A DNA stretch of 64,000 nt from Thiofilum sp. GTDB taxonomy: Bacteria > Pseudomonadota > Gammaproteobacteria > Thiotrichales > Thiotrichaceae. Below are positions 43,007 through 52,313 of this stretch, one piece after another. Numbering within the stretch: position 1 is the stretch's first letter; each line of letters starts with the position of its first letter. The notes beneath the pieces were generated by a model. The model saw nothing but the letters and a program-made list of their open reading frames with translations. It was not told where the DNA came from and ran no database searches. The position numbers and the translations under genes are program-made. Location of the stretch: contig NZ_JADJTF010000001.1 in the NCBI RefSeq assembly GCF_016711335.1, positions 806,001-870,000 of the forward strand, given 5' to 3'.

Positions 43007-43061
43007 TTGACAAAAAATAGCGTGTTTGCTGTACTAAACACACTGTTTGGATAGACCAAAC
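43007..43061 (+). promoter_or_regulatory. Promoter with two dyads before the NAD salvage genes
   Basis: TTGACA (43007-43012), 17-base spacer and TGTACT (43030-43035) make a good sigma-70 promoter. GTGTTT (43022-43027) and AAACAC (43036-43041) form a dyad across the -10. A second dyad GTTTGG (43045-43050) and CCAAAC (43056-43061) lies over the start region. A dedicated repressor of NAD genes is likely; its identity is unknown. Confidence 0.65.
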
Positions 43062-43092
43062 TATATCATTACCTCAGTAAGGAGTTTACTGA

Positions 43093-44145
43093 ATGATGTC
43101 AGACCCTCTCAGCCCTGCTGTAAATAGCAAATCGTTTGATTTTTTAGTGTTTATTGGGCGCTTTCAGCCTTTTCATTTAGGTCATTGGCAAATCATTGAC
43201 GCCGCCCTTAAGCAAGCCCAACAAGTGATTGTATTAGTCGGCTCTAGCCAACAACCCCGCAGTATTCGTAATCCTTGGAGTTTTACTGAGCGCGAGCATT
43301 TTATTCGTAGTGCCTTTCCCGCTGAGGTGCAAACTCGTTTACATGTTCTGCCTATCGTAGATGATATGTATAACGACCAAAACTGGATCGCTAGGGTACA
43401 ACAAGCGGTGCAAAGTGTGGTAGACACTCAAGCAAATAGTACGCCGCATATTGGCTTAATTGGGCATAGTAAAGATGAAACCTCTTACTATTTATCTTTA
43501 TTTCCTCAGTGGGATTCGGTGAGTGTACCTTCTTATCAAAATGGCTTATCCGCCACCCCACTCCGTGAGCAATATTTTTTAACAGGGGTTATTAGTGATC
43601 AACTCCCCCCCTCAGTACAACAACAGCTAGCCCAATTTAAAACTACAGCAGACTATCAACAGGTAGCCGAAGAATGGCAATTCGTGCGCCAATACCAACA
43701 AGGCTGGGCTAATGCGCCCTATCCCCCAACCTTTGTCACTGTCGATGCGGTAGTGATTCAAGCGGGGCATGTATTACTGATTCAACGCCGAGCACGTCCG
43801 GGCAAAGGCTTATGGGCACTGCCGGGGGGCTTTGTCAATCAAGATGAAACCCTACGCGATGCGGTGATTCGTGAGTTGCGTGAAGAAACCCGCATTAAAA
43901 TACCCGCGCCCGTGTTACAAGGCTCTATTAGTAAAACTCAAGTCTTTGATCATCCCGACCGCTCCTCGCGGGGACGCACTATTACCCATGCTTATCTGAT
44001 TGAATTAAAACCGGATGCCCAAGGCCTACCTAAGGTCAAAGGGAGTGATGATGCACAAGCAGCTAAATGGGTCCCTTTAAGTACTTTGAACCCCGAACAT
44101 TTTTTTGAAGACCATTATCATATTATTACGGCGTTAGTAGGCTAA
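43093..44145 (+). CDS. Bifunctional NMN adenylyltransferase / Nudix hydrolase
   Basis: 350 residues in two domains. The N-terminal ~185 residues are a NadM-type nucleotidyltransferase: GRFQPFHLGHWQIID holds the H-x-G-H motif, and SATPLREQYF the C-terminal signature. It converts NMN and ATP to NAD. The C-terminal ~140 residues are a Nudix domain (GGFVNQDETLRDAVIRELRE followed by ETRI), in relatives an ADP-ribose pyrophosphatase. AAGGAG lies 8 bases before the ATG. It is followed by nadV, so NMN made there from nicotinamide is used directly. Confidence 0.93.
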   Translation: MMSDPLSPAVNSKSFDFLVFIGRFQPFHLGHWQIIDAALKQAQQVIVLVGSSQQPRSIRNPWSFTEREHFIRSAFPAEVQTRLHVLPIVDDMYNDQNWIARVQQAVQSVVDTQANSTPHIGLIGHSKDETSYYLSLFPQWDSVSVPSYQNGLSATPLREQYFLTGVISDQLPPSVQQQLAQFKTTADYQQVAEEWQFVRQYQQGWANAPYPPTFVTVDAVVIQAGHVLLIQRRARPGKGLWALPGGFVNQDETLRDAVIRELREETRIKIPAPVLQGSISKTQVFDHPDRSSRGRTITHAYLIELKPDAQGLPKVKGSDDAQAAKWVPLSTLNPEHFFEDHYHIITALVG

Positions 44146-44225
44146 TAAGCCCATGCCTTATTAATATCACTCAACACACTGCCGATAGACGGCGGTTTAT
44201 TTAACCCTTGAACCGGAGGATTTCC

Positions 44226-45611
44226 ATGTTCAACAATCTCATTCTTAATGTCGATAGCTACAAAACCAGCCATTTCGTGCAATACCCTCAAGGCGCTGAA
44301 ATTGTTTCCTCCTATGTAGAAGCGCGGGGTGGACAATTCACTGAAGCACTGTTTTTCGGCTTACAAGCCTTTATTAAACAATACCTATTGCGCCCCATTA
44401 CCCTCGCCGATATTGATCAGGCCGAAGCGCTATTACGCGCACACGGTGAGCCATTTAATCGGGCGGGATGGGAATATATTGTTAATACTTATGGTGGCTT
44501 ATTGCCTTTGCATATCAGTGCCTTGCCTGAGGGCGCAGTTGTACCCACCAAGAATGCTTTGCTACAAATTCACAATACTGATCCCCAACTCTTTTGGCTA
44601 ACTTCTTATTTAGAAACCGCCTTATTACGGGCTATTTGGTATCCGACCACGGTCGCTACCGTGTCATGGCAAGTTAAACAGATCATTGCCGACTACCTCA
44701 ATCAAACTTGTGATGATCCAGCCCCTCAGTTGCCCTTTAAACTGCATGACTTTGGTGCACGGGGTGCTTCCTCCTTGGAAACAGCCGCACTCGGTGGTAT
44801 GGCGCATTTAGTGAATTTTATGGGCACTGATACCGTGTCAGCTCTAATCGCTGCACGTCAATACTATGGCGCAGATATGGCAGGGTTTTCTATTCCTGCG
44901 GCGGAGCATTCCACCATTACCAGTTGGGGACGTGAACGTGAAGCGGATGCTTACGCTAATATGGTGCAACACTTTGCTAAACCCGGAACATTAGTAGCGG
45001 TTGTTTCAGACTCCTACGATATTTACCATGCTGTGAGTGAAATTTGGGGGCAGCAATTACGTGAACAAGTGTTAGCGAGTGGTGGTACTGTGGTGATTCG
45101 CCCTGATTCGGGTGAGCCTGCTCAAGTTGTACCAGAGGTACTAGAACGCTTATATGCTAATTTTGGCGGCTCGATTAATGCTAAAGGCTTTAAGGTCTTG
45201 CACCCTGCGGTACGTGTGATTCAAGGGGATGGTATTGATTTAAATTCGCTTGGCGGGATTTTAGAGAGTATTAAACAAGCGGGATTTTCTACTGAAAATG
45301 TAGCTTTTGGTATGGGTGCTGGATTACTACAAAAAGTTAATCGCGATACTTTGAGTTTTGCTATGAAAGCTTCGGCGATTCGTATTAATGGAGTATGGCA
45401 AGATGTGTATAAACAGCCCATCACTGACCCCGGCAAAAACTCAAAACGCGGACGTTTAGCAGTGATTCGGACTCCAGCAGGTATTAAAACCATTCGTGCC
45501 GAGGATTTAAAAGACGAGGAGAATCTATTGCGCCCCGTATTTGCAAAGGGAGAGTTATTAATCGATGAATCTTTCGATACGATTCGAGCGCGTAGTGAAA
45601 AACTATTCTGA
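44226..45611 (+). CDS. nadV: Nicotinamide phosphoribosyltransferase NadV
   Basis: 461 residues. MFNNLILNVDSYKTSHFVQY, PLHISALPEGAVVPTKNALL, LHDFGARGASSLETAALGGM, AAEHSTITSWGRE, VVIRPDSGEPAQVV and VIQGDGIDLNSLGGILESI are the marked substrate-binding blocks of the NAMPT/NadV group. The enzyme makes NMN from nicotinamide and PRPP. GGAGG lies 6 bases before the ATG; an in-frame start 18 bases earlier is not needed. The preceding NMN adenylyltransferase completes a two-step, non-deamidating NAD salvage path. Confidence 0.93.
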   Translation: MFNNLILNVDSYKTSHFVQYPQGAEIVSSYVEARGGQFTEALFFGLQAFIKQYLLRPITLADIDQAEALLRAHGEPFNRAGWEYIVNTYGGLLPLHISALPEGAVVPTKNALLQIHNTDPQLFWLTSYLETALLRAIWYPTTVATVSWQVKQIIADYLNQTCDDPAPQLPFKLHDFGARGASSLETAALGGMAHLVNFMGTDTVSALIAARQYYGADMAGFSIPAAEHSTITSWGREREADAYANMVQHFAKPGTLVAVVSDSYDIYHAVSEIWGQQLREQVLASGGTVVIRPDSGEPAQVVPEVLERLYANFGGSINAKGFKVLHPAVRVIQGDGIDLNSLGGILESIKQAGFSTENVAFGMGAGLLQKVNRDTLSFAMKASAIRINGVWQDVYKQPITDPGKNSKRGRLAVIRTPAGIKTIRAEDLKDEENLLRPVFAKGELLIDESFDTIRARSEKLF

Positions 45612-45655
45612 TACTTTACTCTTAAAACTTTGAAGCCTATCTAGGAAGGTGCAGT

Positions 45656-45952
45656 ATGGGTTTAAAACGTCAAGAGCACATAGGGACTTGCCTTTGTTGT
45701 GGACGTAACACTTATCTCACCTTCCATCATCTGATTCCGCGCAAACTGCATCGCCGCACCGCGTTTAAAAAACATTATTCGCGTGCAGAACTGAATGCAG
45801 GTATTGCGGTGTGTCGTACTTGCCATACAGGTATCCATAATTTATACGATGAAATGTATTTAGCTAAACATTTATCTACATTGGATGCACTCTTAGCCGA
45901 CACTGCCTTAATGAATCATTTTAACTGGGTAGCAAAACAGAAAATATCCTAA
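45656..45952 (+). CDS. Small HNH-type protein
   Basis: 98 residues. Two zinc-type Cys pairs (CLCC near residues 12-15 and CRTC near 60) frame the HNH core: TFHHLIPRKLHRR supplies the first His pair and HTGIHNLYDE the last. This is the compact HNH fold of endonucleases such as McrA relatives. GGAAGG precedes the ATG. It lies 44 bases after nadV and may be read through from it, but no functional link to NAD metabolism is known to me. DNA-cutting activity is inferred from fold. Confidence 0.7.
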   Translation: MGLKRQEHIGTCLCCGRNTYLTFHHLIPRKLHRRTAFKKHYSRAELNAGIAVCRTCHTGIHNLYDEMYLAKHLSTLDALLADTALMNHFNWVAKQKIS

Positions 45953-45957
45953 TCATC

Positions 45958-47124
45958 CTAATAATAGTTTCTAGCACTGAGTTCTAAAAACCGTTCACGT
46001 ATCGCCTCTCCTGAAGATAACTGGCATTGCTTTAATAACAATGATGAGTCTTTACAGTTATTGAGTGCTTTGCCCATCACCGCTTCAATACAATAACGCC
46101 ACTGCTCAATTTCAGGTGAATTAGACGCGGGTAATAAAGTACCTTGGTATAATTCAAAAGCCCGATCCGTATTATTGTGTTGTAACTGCGACCATAGCTC
46201 CCCACAGTCTGTCCAAGTCGCTAACGTTAATTGATAAGGACGCGAGCTAATTTTCCCGCCTAATAATTGACGTAAAGTCGATAATTCAGACTTCAAAGTA
46301 CTGGTGGTAGTCGCACTATCGCCATAAAGCGCTGCATGAAATGCATCTAACGATAACCCGCGTGGATTTAAAGCCAATAACGCTAATATCTCTAATTGCT
46401 TTAGCGATAAATGAATAGGCTTGCCATGTAATAGCGCACGAGGTTGCCCCAATAGATACAGCTCTAACTCAGCTTTAGGCATAGGGCGCGGTAAGCGTCC
46501 GGCAATCGCTCGTGCTAACTCGGTCACGGCTGATTGACCTAAGGGAGTGTATTTATCCCAAGTCGCAGATAAATCGAGTACACCCGCTAATTCTTGGGTA
46601 TAGGGATTAATAATCGGGGCGGCATAACACACCCAATCATGCACACAGGGCATAATGTGTTCGGTCGAAAATACCGTCACCGAATCACGCAGTGCTAACG
46701 AAAGACCCACTGCATTAGTCCCTGCTGCATCTTCATTCCAACGCCCCCCCACTACGAAATTGGCACTTTCAGCTAGCTCTTGCATAGCTCGACTGGAAGC
46801 CGTCCACAGTAAGCGTCCACTAGGATCAGAAATCGCTGCAACCAACTCACCCTCACTCACCATATCAATTAAGCGCCCTAGCTCGCTTTGAGCCGCTTGA
46901 TGAATCGGTGATTGATGCCATAGATAATGAGCTTCATAGGGATCTGTTAAGGGCGCTGCATAAGAATTAGCATGCCTAACAGGGTGGCTGCGTTGCCACG
47001 ACTGCGTAATATTAATTTTTAATTTTGCTAGATCAATCGACTCTTTACCAACGAAGCGCTGCCACTGCATCGCAGTTAAGTCACGTCTTTGCTTAAGTAA
47101 TGGACTGGTTGCTAAACCGATCAT
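45958..47124 (-). CDS. GAF-domain transcriptional regulator of the aldehyde dehydrogenase genes
   Basis: 388 residues. Residues ~60-215 match the N-terminal sensor of AcoR-type activators (GRWNEDAAGTNAVGLSLALR, FSTEHIMPCVHDWVCYAAPI, LAGVLDLSATWDKY). There is no AAA+ sigma-54 domain. Instead the C-terminus has a winged-helix region (LSLKQLEILALLALNPRGLS, TTSTLKSELSTLRQLLGG) like OmpR/SARP regulators. It is divergent from an aldehyde dehydrogenase gene with a 110-base shared promoter region, so it probably senses an alcohol or aldehyde and controls that gene. GGGAGGAG precedes the ATG. Confidence 0.75.
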   Translation of the reverse strand: MIGLATSPLLKQRRDLTAMQWQRFVGKESIDLAKLKINITQSWQRSHPVRHANSYAAPLTDPYEAHYLWHQSPIHQAAQSELGRLIDMVSEGELVAAISDPSGRLLWTASSRAMQELAESANFVVGGRWNEDAAGTNAVGLSLALRDSVTVFSTEHIMPCVHDWVCYAAPIINPYTQELAGVLDLSATWDKYTPLGQSAVTELARAIAGRLPRPMPKAELELYLLGQPRALLHGKPIHLSLKQLEILALLALNPRGLSLDAFHAALYGDSATTTSTLKSELSTLRQLLGGKISSRPYQLTLATWTDCGELWSQLQHNNTDRAFELYQGTLLPASNSPEIEQWRYCIEAVMGKALNNCKDSSLLLKQCQLSSGEAIRERFLELSARNYY

Positions 47125-47234
47125 AACTTAGTTCTCCTCCCAACCTTTTTTAAACCTTTTTCAAACCCTTGCAGCCTTATTATGCCGTCCGAGAGTTGAG
47201 TTATAAACCCATAACATAGAGAGAGGAAAAAGTC

Positions 47235-48755
47235 ATGCTTTATAATAATCCCAATACAGACGGTGCGGTTATTCACTTTAAAGCCCGTTACGATAATTTT
47301 ATTGGGGGGAAATGGGTTGCACCAGTTAAAGGTCAATATTTTGACAATACCAGCCCCGTTACGGGCAAGCCTTTCTGCCAAGTAGCACGCTCTAGTGCTG
47401 AAGATATTGAATTAGCTTTAGATGCAGCGCACGCAGCGGCTGAGCGTTGGGGTGCAACTAGCACTACTGAACGTGCCAATATGCTGAATAAAATTGCTGA
47501 TCGTTTAGAGCAAAATCTAGAAAAATTAGCCGTTGCTGAAACATGGGACAATGGTAAACCAGTACGTGAAACCTTAGCGGCTGATATTCCCTTAGCGATT
47601 GATCACTTCCGTTATTTTGCAGGCTGCATTCGCGCCCAAGAAGGCGGCATTAGCGAAATCGACCACGATACTATGGCTTATCACTTCCATGAGCCTTTAG
47701 GGGTTGTAGGTCAGATCATTCCTTGGAACTTCCCCATCCTGATGGCTGCGTGGAAATTAGCTCCTGCTTTAGCAGCAGGTAACTGCGTAGTCCTCAAACC
47801 TGCTGAACAAACTCCAACCAGTATTTTAGTCCTGATGGAATTAATTGAAGACTTAGTTCCAGCCGGTGTACTGAATATCGTCAATGGTTTTGGTATTGAA
47901 GCGGGTAAGCCATTAGCGACTAACCCACGTATTGCTAAAGTAGCATTCACAGGTGAAACCACTACCGGTCGCCTGATTATGCAATATGCTTCACAAAACA
48001 TTATTCCTGTCACCTTAGAATTAGGCGGTAAATCACCGAACGTATTCTTCTCTGACGTAGCCGCACAAGATGATGCCTTCTTTGATAAAGCGATTGAAGG
48101 TTTCGTGCTGTTTGCGTTAAACCAAGGCGAAGTCTGTACTTGTCCTTCACGCGCTCTGATTCAAGAATCAGTCTATGATCAATTCATGGAAAGAGCCTTA
48201 CAACGTGTGGCAGCTATTACCCAAGGTAATCCACTCGATACCAATACTATGATTGGTGCGCAAGCTTCTAACGATCAATTAGAAAAAATCTTGTCTTACA
48301 TTGATATTGGTAAACAAGAAGGTGCTGAACTATTGATTGGTGGTGAGCGCAATGTACAAGGTGGTGATCTAGGTGACGGTTATTACGTTAAACCCACCGT
48401 GTTCAAAGGTCACAACAAAATGCGCATCTTCCAAGAAGAGATCTTTGGCCCTGTGGTATCTGTCACCACCTTCAAAGATCAAGCCGATGCTTTAGCCATT
48501 GCCAATGACACCTTATACGGTTTAGGTGCTGGTGTATGGAGTCGTGATATGAATACAGCGTTCCGTATGGGTCGCGGTATTAAAGCCGGTCGCGTATGGA
48601 CTAACTGCTATCACTTATATCCTGCTCATGCTGCCTTCGGTGGTTATAAGCAATCTGGTATTGGTCGTGAAAACCACAGAATGATGTTGGATCACTATCA
48701 ACAAACCAAAAACTTGTTAGTCAGCTATAACCCTAACAAATTAGGCTTCTTCTAA
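47235..48755 (+). CDS. NAD-dependent aldehyde dehydrogenase (ExaC/AldB type)
   Basis: 506 residues, all motifs present. PWNFPILMAAWKLAPALAAG is the cofactor groove, VAFTGETTTGRLIM the Rossmann turn, LELGGKSPNVFF the catalytic Glu, and NQGEVCTCPSRAL the catalytic Cys. The end GGYKQSGIGRENHRMMLDHY is typical of ExaC/acetaldehyde dehydrogenases used in ethanol and amine oxidation. GAGAGG lies 9 bases before the ATG. Divergent GAF regulator upstream and DUF779 gene downstream form the usual neighbourhood of this subgroup. Confidence 0.9.
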   Translation: MLYNNPNTDGAVIHFKARYDNFIGGKWVAPVKGQYFDNTSPVTGKPFCQVARSSAEDIELALDAAHAAAERWGATSTTERANMLNKIADRLEQNLEKLAVAETWDNGKPVRETLAADIPLAIDHFRYFAGCIRAQEGGISEIDHDTMAYHFHEPLGVVGQIIPWNFPILMAAWKLAPALAAGNCVVLKPAEQTPTSILVLMELIEDLVPAGVLNIVNGFGIEAGKPLATNPRIAKVAFTGETTTGRLIMQYASQNIIPVTLELGGKSPNVFFSDVAAQDDAFFDKAIEGFVLFALNQGEVCTCPSRALIQESVYDQFMERALQRVAAITQGNPLDTNTMIGAQASNDQLEKILSYIDIGKQEGAELLIGGERNVQGGDLGDGYYVKPTVFKGHNKMRIFQEEIFGPVVSVTTFKDQADALAIANDTLYGLGAGVWSRDMNTAFRMGRGIKAGRVWTNCYHLYPAHAAFGGYKQSGIGRENHRMMLDHYQQTKNLLVSYNPNKLGFF

Positions 48756-48796
48756 GCCAACCTTAAACCTAGTCCCTTGCGGCTAGGTCGCCGTTA

Positions 48797-48829
48797 CTGC
48801 CAAACTTGAGTTATGCTTAAGTTTGGCAG
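48797..48829 (+). terminator. Strong hairpin between aldehyde dehydrogenase and DUF779 genes
   Basis: CTGCCAAACTTGAG (48797-48810) pairs with CTTAAGTTTGGCAG (48816-48829), 14 bp with one G-T pair and a 5-base loop. No T-run follows. It may be an attenuator or mRNA-protecting element that sets the ratio of the two products. Confidence 0.55.
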
Positions 48830-48852
48830 CATTAGGTTTAACGAGGGACATC

Positions 48853-49251
48853 ATGACTGAAACCAATACTCCAGTACGAGTAGAGTGCACCCCCGAAGCC
48901 GCAGCACTCATTCACAAGCTCCAAGGTATACACGGTGCTTTATTGTTTCATCAATCCGGTGGTTGTTGCGATGGCAGTGCACCCATGTGCTATGCACGCA
49001 ATGAATTTATGATTGGTGATGCCGATGTATTACTAGGTTGGGTTGAAGATCAGCCGTTTTATATGAGCGCTTCGCAATTTGAATACTGGAAACATACCCA
49101 TTTAACCCTCGATGTGGTTAAAGGACGGGGAGCCGGTTTTTCTCTGGAAGGCCCTGAAGGGGTACGTTTCTTAATTCGCTCTCGATTATTTAGTGATAGC
49201 GAATGGGACTATTTAGAGCAACACCCTGTTAAAAAAGGTATGCAGCATTAA
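48853..49251 (+). CDS. DUF779 protein associated with aldehyde dehydrogenase
   Basis: 132 residues. The family core LLFHQSGGCCDGSAPMCYAR carries three cysteines (CC and C eight residues on) that may bind metal. DVLLGWVEDQPFYMSASQFE and VVKGRGAGFSLEGPEGVRFL are the other conserved blocks. DUF779 genes are commonly found right after AldB/ExaC-type dehydrogenases, as here; the biochemical role is not established. GAGGG precedes the ATG at 48853. It is convergent with and adjacent to the TatD gene. Confidence 0.88.
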   Translation: MTETNTPVRVECTPEAAALIHKLQGIHGALLFHQSGGCCDGSAPMCYARNEFMIGDADVLLGWVEDQPFYMSASQFEYWKHTHLTLDVVKGRGAGFSLEGPEGVRFLIRSRLFSDSEWDYLEQHPVKKGMQH

Positions 49252-50058
49252 TTAAGCTGCACGCCAAAATAATTCCATACTATTTTTCCATACCTGTGGT
49301 AATAGCTCTTCTATAGCTATGCCTTTCACTGTTGCCACTTTTTCTGCAATAAAAGGCAAATATTTAGGCTCATTAGTTTGACCACGATAAGGGACTGGCG
49401 TTAAATAGGGTGCATCGGTTTCAAATAAAATTTGCTCTATCGGCGTTAAAGCAATAATGTCCCGCACATTTTCGGCTGGTTTAAACGTACTAATGCCATT
49501 AAAGCCTAAACAAAAGCCCTCACCTAAACAGTATTCTGCTAGTGCTTGACCCGAAGTAAAACTATGAATTACTCCGCGCTGTTTCATCTGTGGGATGAAA
49601 TTTTTTAAAATTGCAGCCGTATCTTCATCCGCCTCACGGGTATGAATCACCACTGGCCTATTTAAATCAATGGCTATCTGTAATTGACTCTCAAATGCTT
49701 CCCGTTGTTGGGTACGATCTGAATAGTCATAATGGTAATCTAAGCCAATTTCACCGATAGCAAGGATTTTAGCCTGCTGGGTATTAGTACGAATTTTTTG
49801 CTCGACCTCAGCACTATAATCTTTAGCATCGTGAGGATGAATGCCTTGAGTGCCCCATACCTCATTATATTGGCTAGCAATATTTACCACTACATCTAAA
49901 TTATCGGGTGAAACACCAATGGTAATAATACGCTCCACATTCACCGCTTTAGCTGCTTGCAGTGCCTGCTCTAATGCTTGTGCATCAAGGTAATCAAGAT
50001 GGCAATGGGTTTCGATAATAGGATGGTTAAATACTGGAATAGCTGGTTTCTTTGACAT
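49252..50058 (-). CDS. TatD family metal-dependent hydrolase
   Basis: 268 residues with an intact amidohydrolase-type TIM barrel: ETHCHLDY (H-x-H), AIGEIGLDYHYD (Glu), VVIHTREADEDT (His), GVIHSFTSGQAL (His) and FETDAPYLTPVPYRG (Asp). TatD enzymes are 3'-5' exonucleases or phosphodiesterases active on DNA and RNA. It is preceded by the patatin gene on the same strand, 41 bases away. Confidence 0.88.
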   Translation of the reverse strand: MSKKPAIPVFNHPIIETHCHLDYLDAQALEQALQAAKAVNVERIITIGVSPDNLDVVVNIASQYNEVWGTQGIHPHDAKDYSAEVEQKIRTNTQQAKILAIGEIGLDYHYDYSDRTQQREAFESQLQIAIDLNRPVVIHTREADEDTAAILKNFIPQMKQRGVIHSFTSGQALAEYCLGEGFCLGFNGISTFKPAENVRDIIALTPIEQILFETDAPYLTPVPYRGQTNEPKYLPFIAEKVATVKGIAIEELLPQVWKNSMELFWRAA

Positions 50059-50099
50059 AATAAATTTCTTTCAATATGCACTTATACTAAAAATAATCG

Positions 50100-52280
50100 T
50101 TAAAAACTACGCCCAAAATTAAAATATGCTTGCTTATCATAGCCTTTAGTTTTACGTATACCTAAAAAGGCTGGTCCTAATGGTGTAGTTGTCCCTACAT
50201 AAACAGAGACTGAAGGGTCTAAATCGCCTAAATCTATATCTTCACGCTTTTGCCATACTTGTCCCGCCCCAATACTGACCCCCACATGCACTTTGGCAAT
50301 CCTTGGTATTTCTTTAATTTGGCGCAAATAGCCTACTGACCCCTCAACAGTATAATTACCTTGTAGCTTAGTATTATCGGATAAAGCTAAACGCCCCGTT
50401 TGTAAGGTATCCTGAGCTTCTGCTAATTTAGTAGCATTATTTGAGGTCGTAGCAATACGCCCTGTGGCTAATATGCGACCCTTTTCAGATACTTTCCACG
50501 CTTTTTCGGCATCAATTTTAAGGCGATTGAAACCACCATCGCTATTTAGGGCAGTTAAACCGGTTCTTAAATTGACATTAATGCGTTTACCTGTAGTCGG
50601 AAAATCAATTTGATCAAAACTATCAAAGGCATAATTAAACTCTAAACCGGCAGCTTTCAGCGAATCAATGGGTATTGTGACACTACCCGTTTTAACATCA
50701 GGCTTTAAGTTTTCATAAAATAGCCCTACTCGTGCCTCAGCATTTCGACCTAACTGGCGCCCAACATCAATACGTGCGCCTAAAGTTTTCGCTCTTAATT
50801 CAGCCACTTGGTTACCATCCTCTAGTAACTTAATATCCCCTTCCTGATACCACACTTTAGGATTAATAAAAGTCTCTTTCTTATCTTGCAAGGGGTGAAA
50901 AATCTCAATATCTCCTAAAATCTGATCACCAATAACGGCTCGACTCCTTAATTCAGTACCCTTTCTGGTCAAGCCCTTATTAATAAAGCGTGCTCCCGCT
51001 TGATAACCGGTATCACCATTAAAATCATCACTCAGTGAAAAACCAAAATTTAAACGACGATTACCCTGATCAGATTTTTTAGCTAATACGGTTAAATCAT
51101 ACTGACCATTCCCCTTAGGCTCCAAATCATAATCCACTAAAGAAAACTGTCCTAAACGATAGACACGATTTAAAGCTGCTTGTAATTGCTCATTCGTAAT
51201 AGTAGAGCCTACCTTTATATCTAAAGCACGCTTTAAAATACTGTCCTCTAATACTGAGCCATTTTGCATATGGATATTGGCAATCTTCAACTTTTCCCCA
51301 ATACGCTTAGGTAAAGCAGTTTTGGATTTAGGAGCTTGCCCTATAGAACTCACTAAGCGCTGTAATGCCGCTAATTGCTCACGCGCCCCTTTTTCACCTA
51401 AGGGAATAGTTTCTTTGACTCGTTGAAAATCCAAACTATTAATATCACCAATAGGCGGCTGAATTAAAATATCATTTTTAGTTAAACTTTTTAATTGTTC
51501 TTCACTGGTTTTGCGTACTAATAAGTCCATAGTTTGTAGGCTAATATCCAGAGCCGAATCTAAACTGCGCTCTTTTCCGGGGGGGATACGCGATACAATC
51601 ACAATATCTGCTCCCATAGCACGCGCTACATCGACAGGTACATTATTAGATACCAAACCATCTACTAATAAGCGTCCATTTAATTCTACTGGATTAAATA
51701 GCCCCGGAATTGACATACTAGCCCTTACTGCGGTAGCTAAATTACCCTGCTTTAATACCACTGTTTCACCAGTCCGAATATCGGTGGCTACCGCTCTAAA
51801 GGGAATGGGTAATTTGTCAAACTGATTAATATGGGCTACGGGTGCTAATAAACGGCGCAACTCAAACATGAGATTTTGTCCATCCACCAGCCCTGTGGGT
51901 AATTTAACTCCACGCCTAGAGACTCCCATATTAATAGCACTAAAAAAGCCCGTACTAATTTGTTTTTGCTGATAGGTTTGATCGTTATAAGAACCCGCAT
52001 CATTAAACAATTTAAACCAATCTAAAGTACGTGCTGTTTTTTCTAATTCTTCAATACTCATGCCAGAGGCATATAGACTACCAATAATAGCGCCCATGCT
52101 ATTACCTGAAATCACATCAATGGGTATACCTTGCTCTTCTAATACCTTAATCACCCCAATATGTGAAACACCTGCTGCACCCCCGCCCCCTAATACTAAA
52201 CCAATTTTGGGACGTGCTTCGGCCTGTTGTAAGCTAACACTTAAAACCAATGACGACACTAAAATAATCCATCGTTTCAT
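50100..52280 (-). CDS. Patatin-like phospholipase with BamA-type outer-membrane barrel (PlpD-like)
   Basis: 726 residues. After a Sec signal (SSLVLSVSLQQAEA) comes a patatin domain at ~25-310. It has the oxyanion loop GLVLGGGGAAGVSHIG, nucleophile G-N-S-M-G and the Asp of VDGLVSNNVPVD. One POTRA-like domain (~330-400; IANIHMQNGSVLEDSILKRA) and a 16-strand surface-antigen barrel ending in Phe follow. This is type Vd secretion architecture (PlpD), in which the lipase is exported through its own barrel. Catalytic dyad intact. Whether the lipase stays attached or is released is unknown. Confidence 0.9.
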   Translation of the reverse strand: MKRWIILVSSLVLSVSLQQAEARPKIGLVLGGGGAAGVSHIGVIKVLEEQGIPIDVISGNSMGAIIGSLYASGMSIEELEKTARTLDWFKLFNDAGSYNDQTYQQKQISTGFFSAINMGVSRRGVKLPTGLVDGQNLMFELRRLLAPVAHINQFDKLPIPFRAVATDIRTGETVVLKQGNLATAVRASMSIPGLFNPVELNGRLLVDGLVSNNVPVDVARAMGADIVIVSRIPPGKERSLDSALDISLQTMDLLVRKTSEEQLKSLTKNDILIQPPIGDINSLDFQRVKETIPLGEKGAREQLAALQRLVSSIGQAPKSKTALPKRIGEKLKIANIHMQNGSVLEDSILKRALDIKVGSTITNEQLQAALNRVYRLGQFSLVDYDLEPKGNGQYDLTVLAKKSDQGNRRLNFGFSLSDDFNGDTGYQAGARFINKGLTRKGTELRSRAVIGDQILGDIEIFHPLQDKKETFINPKVWYQEGDIKLLEDGNQVAELRAKTLGARIDVGRQLGRNAEARVGLFYENLKPDVKTGSVTIPIDSLKAAGLEFNYAFDSFDQIDFPTTGKRINVNLRTGLTALNSDGGFNRLKIDAEKAWKVSEKGRILATGRIATTSNNATKLAEAQDTLQTGRLALSDNTKLQGNYTVEGSVGYLRQIKEIPRIAKVHVGVSIGAGQVWQKREDIDLGDLDPSVSVYVGTTTPLGPAFLGIRKTKGYDKQAYFNFGRSF

Positions 52281-52313
52281 ACAGCACGACCTATGGGGTT
52301 AAAAGGGCAATAG

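Noticed and set aside
48797..48829. Ordinary rho-independent terminator after the aldehyde dehydrogenase
   Set aside because: The hairpin is strong, but no T-run follows on the plus strand and the next gene is functionally linked, so full termination is not supported.
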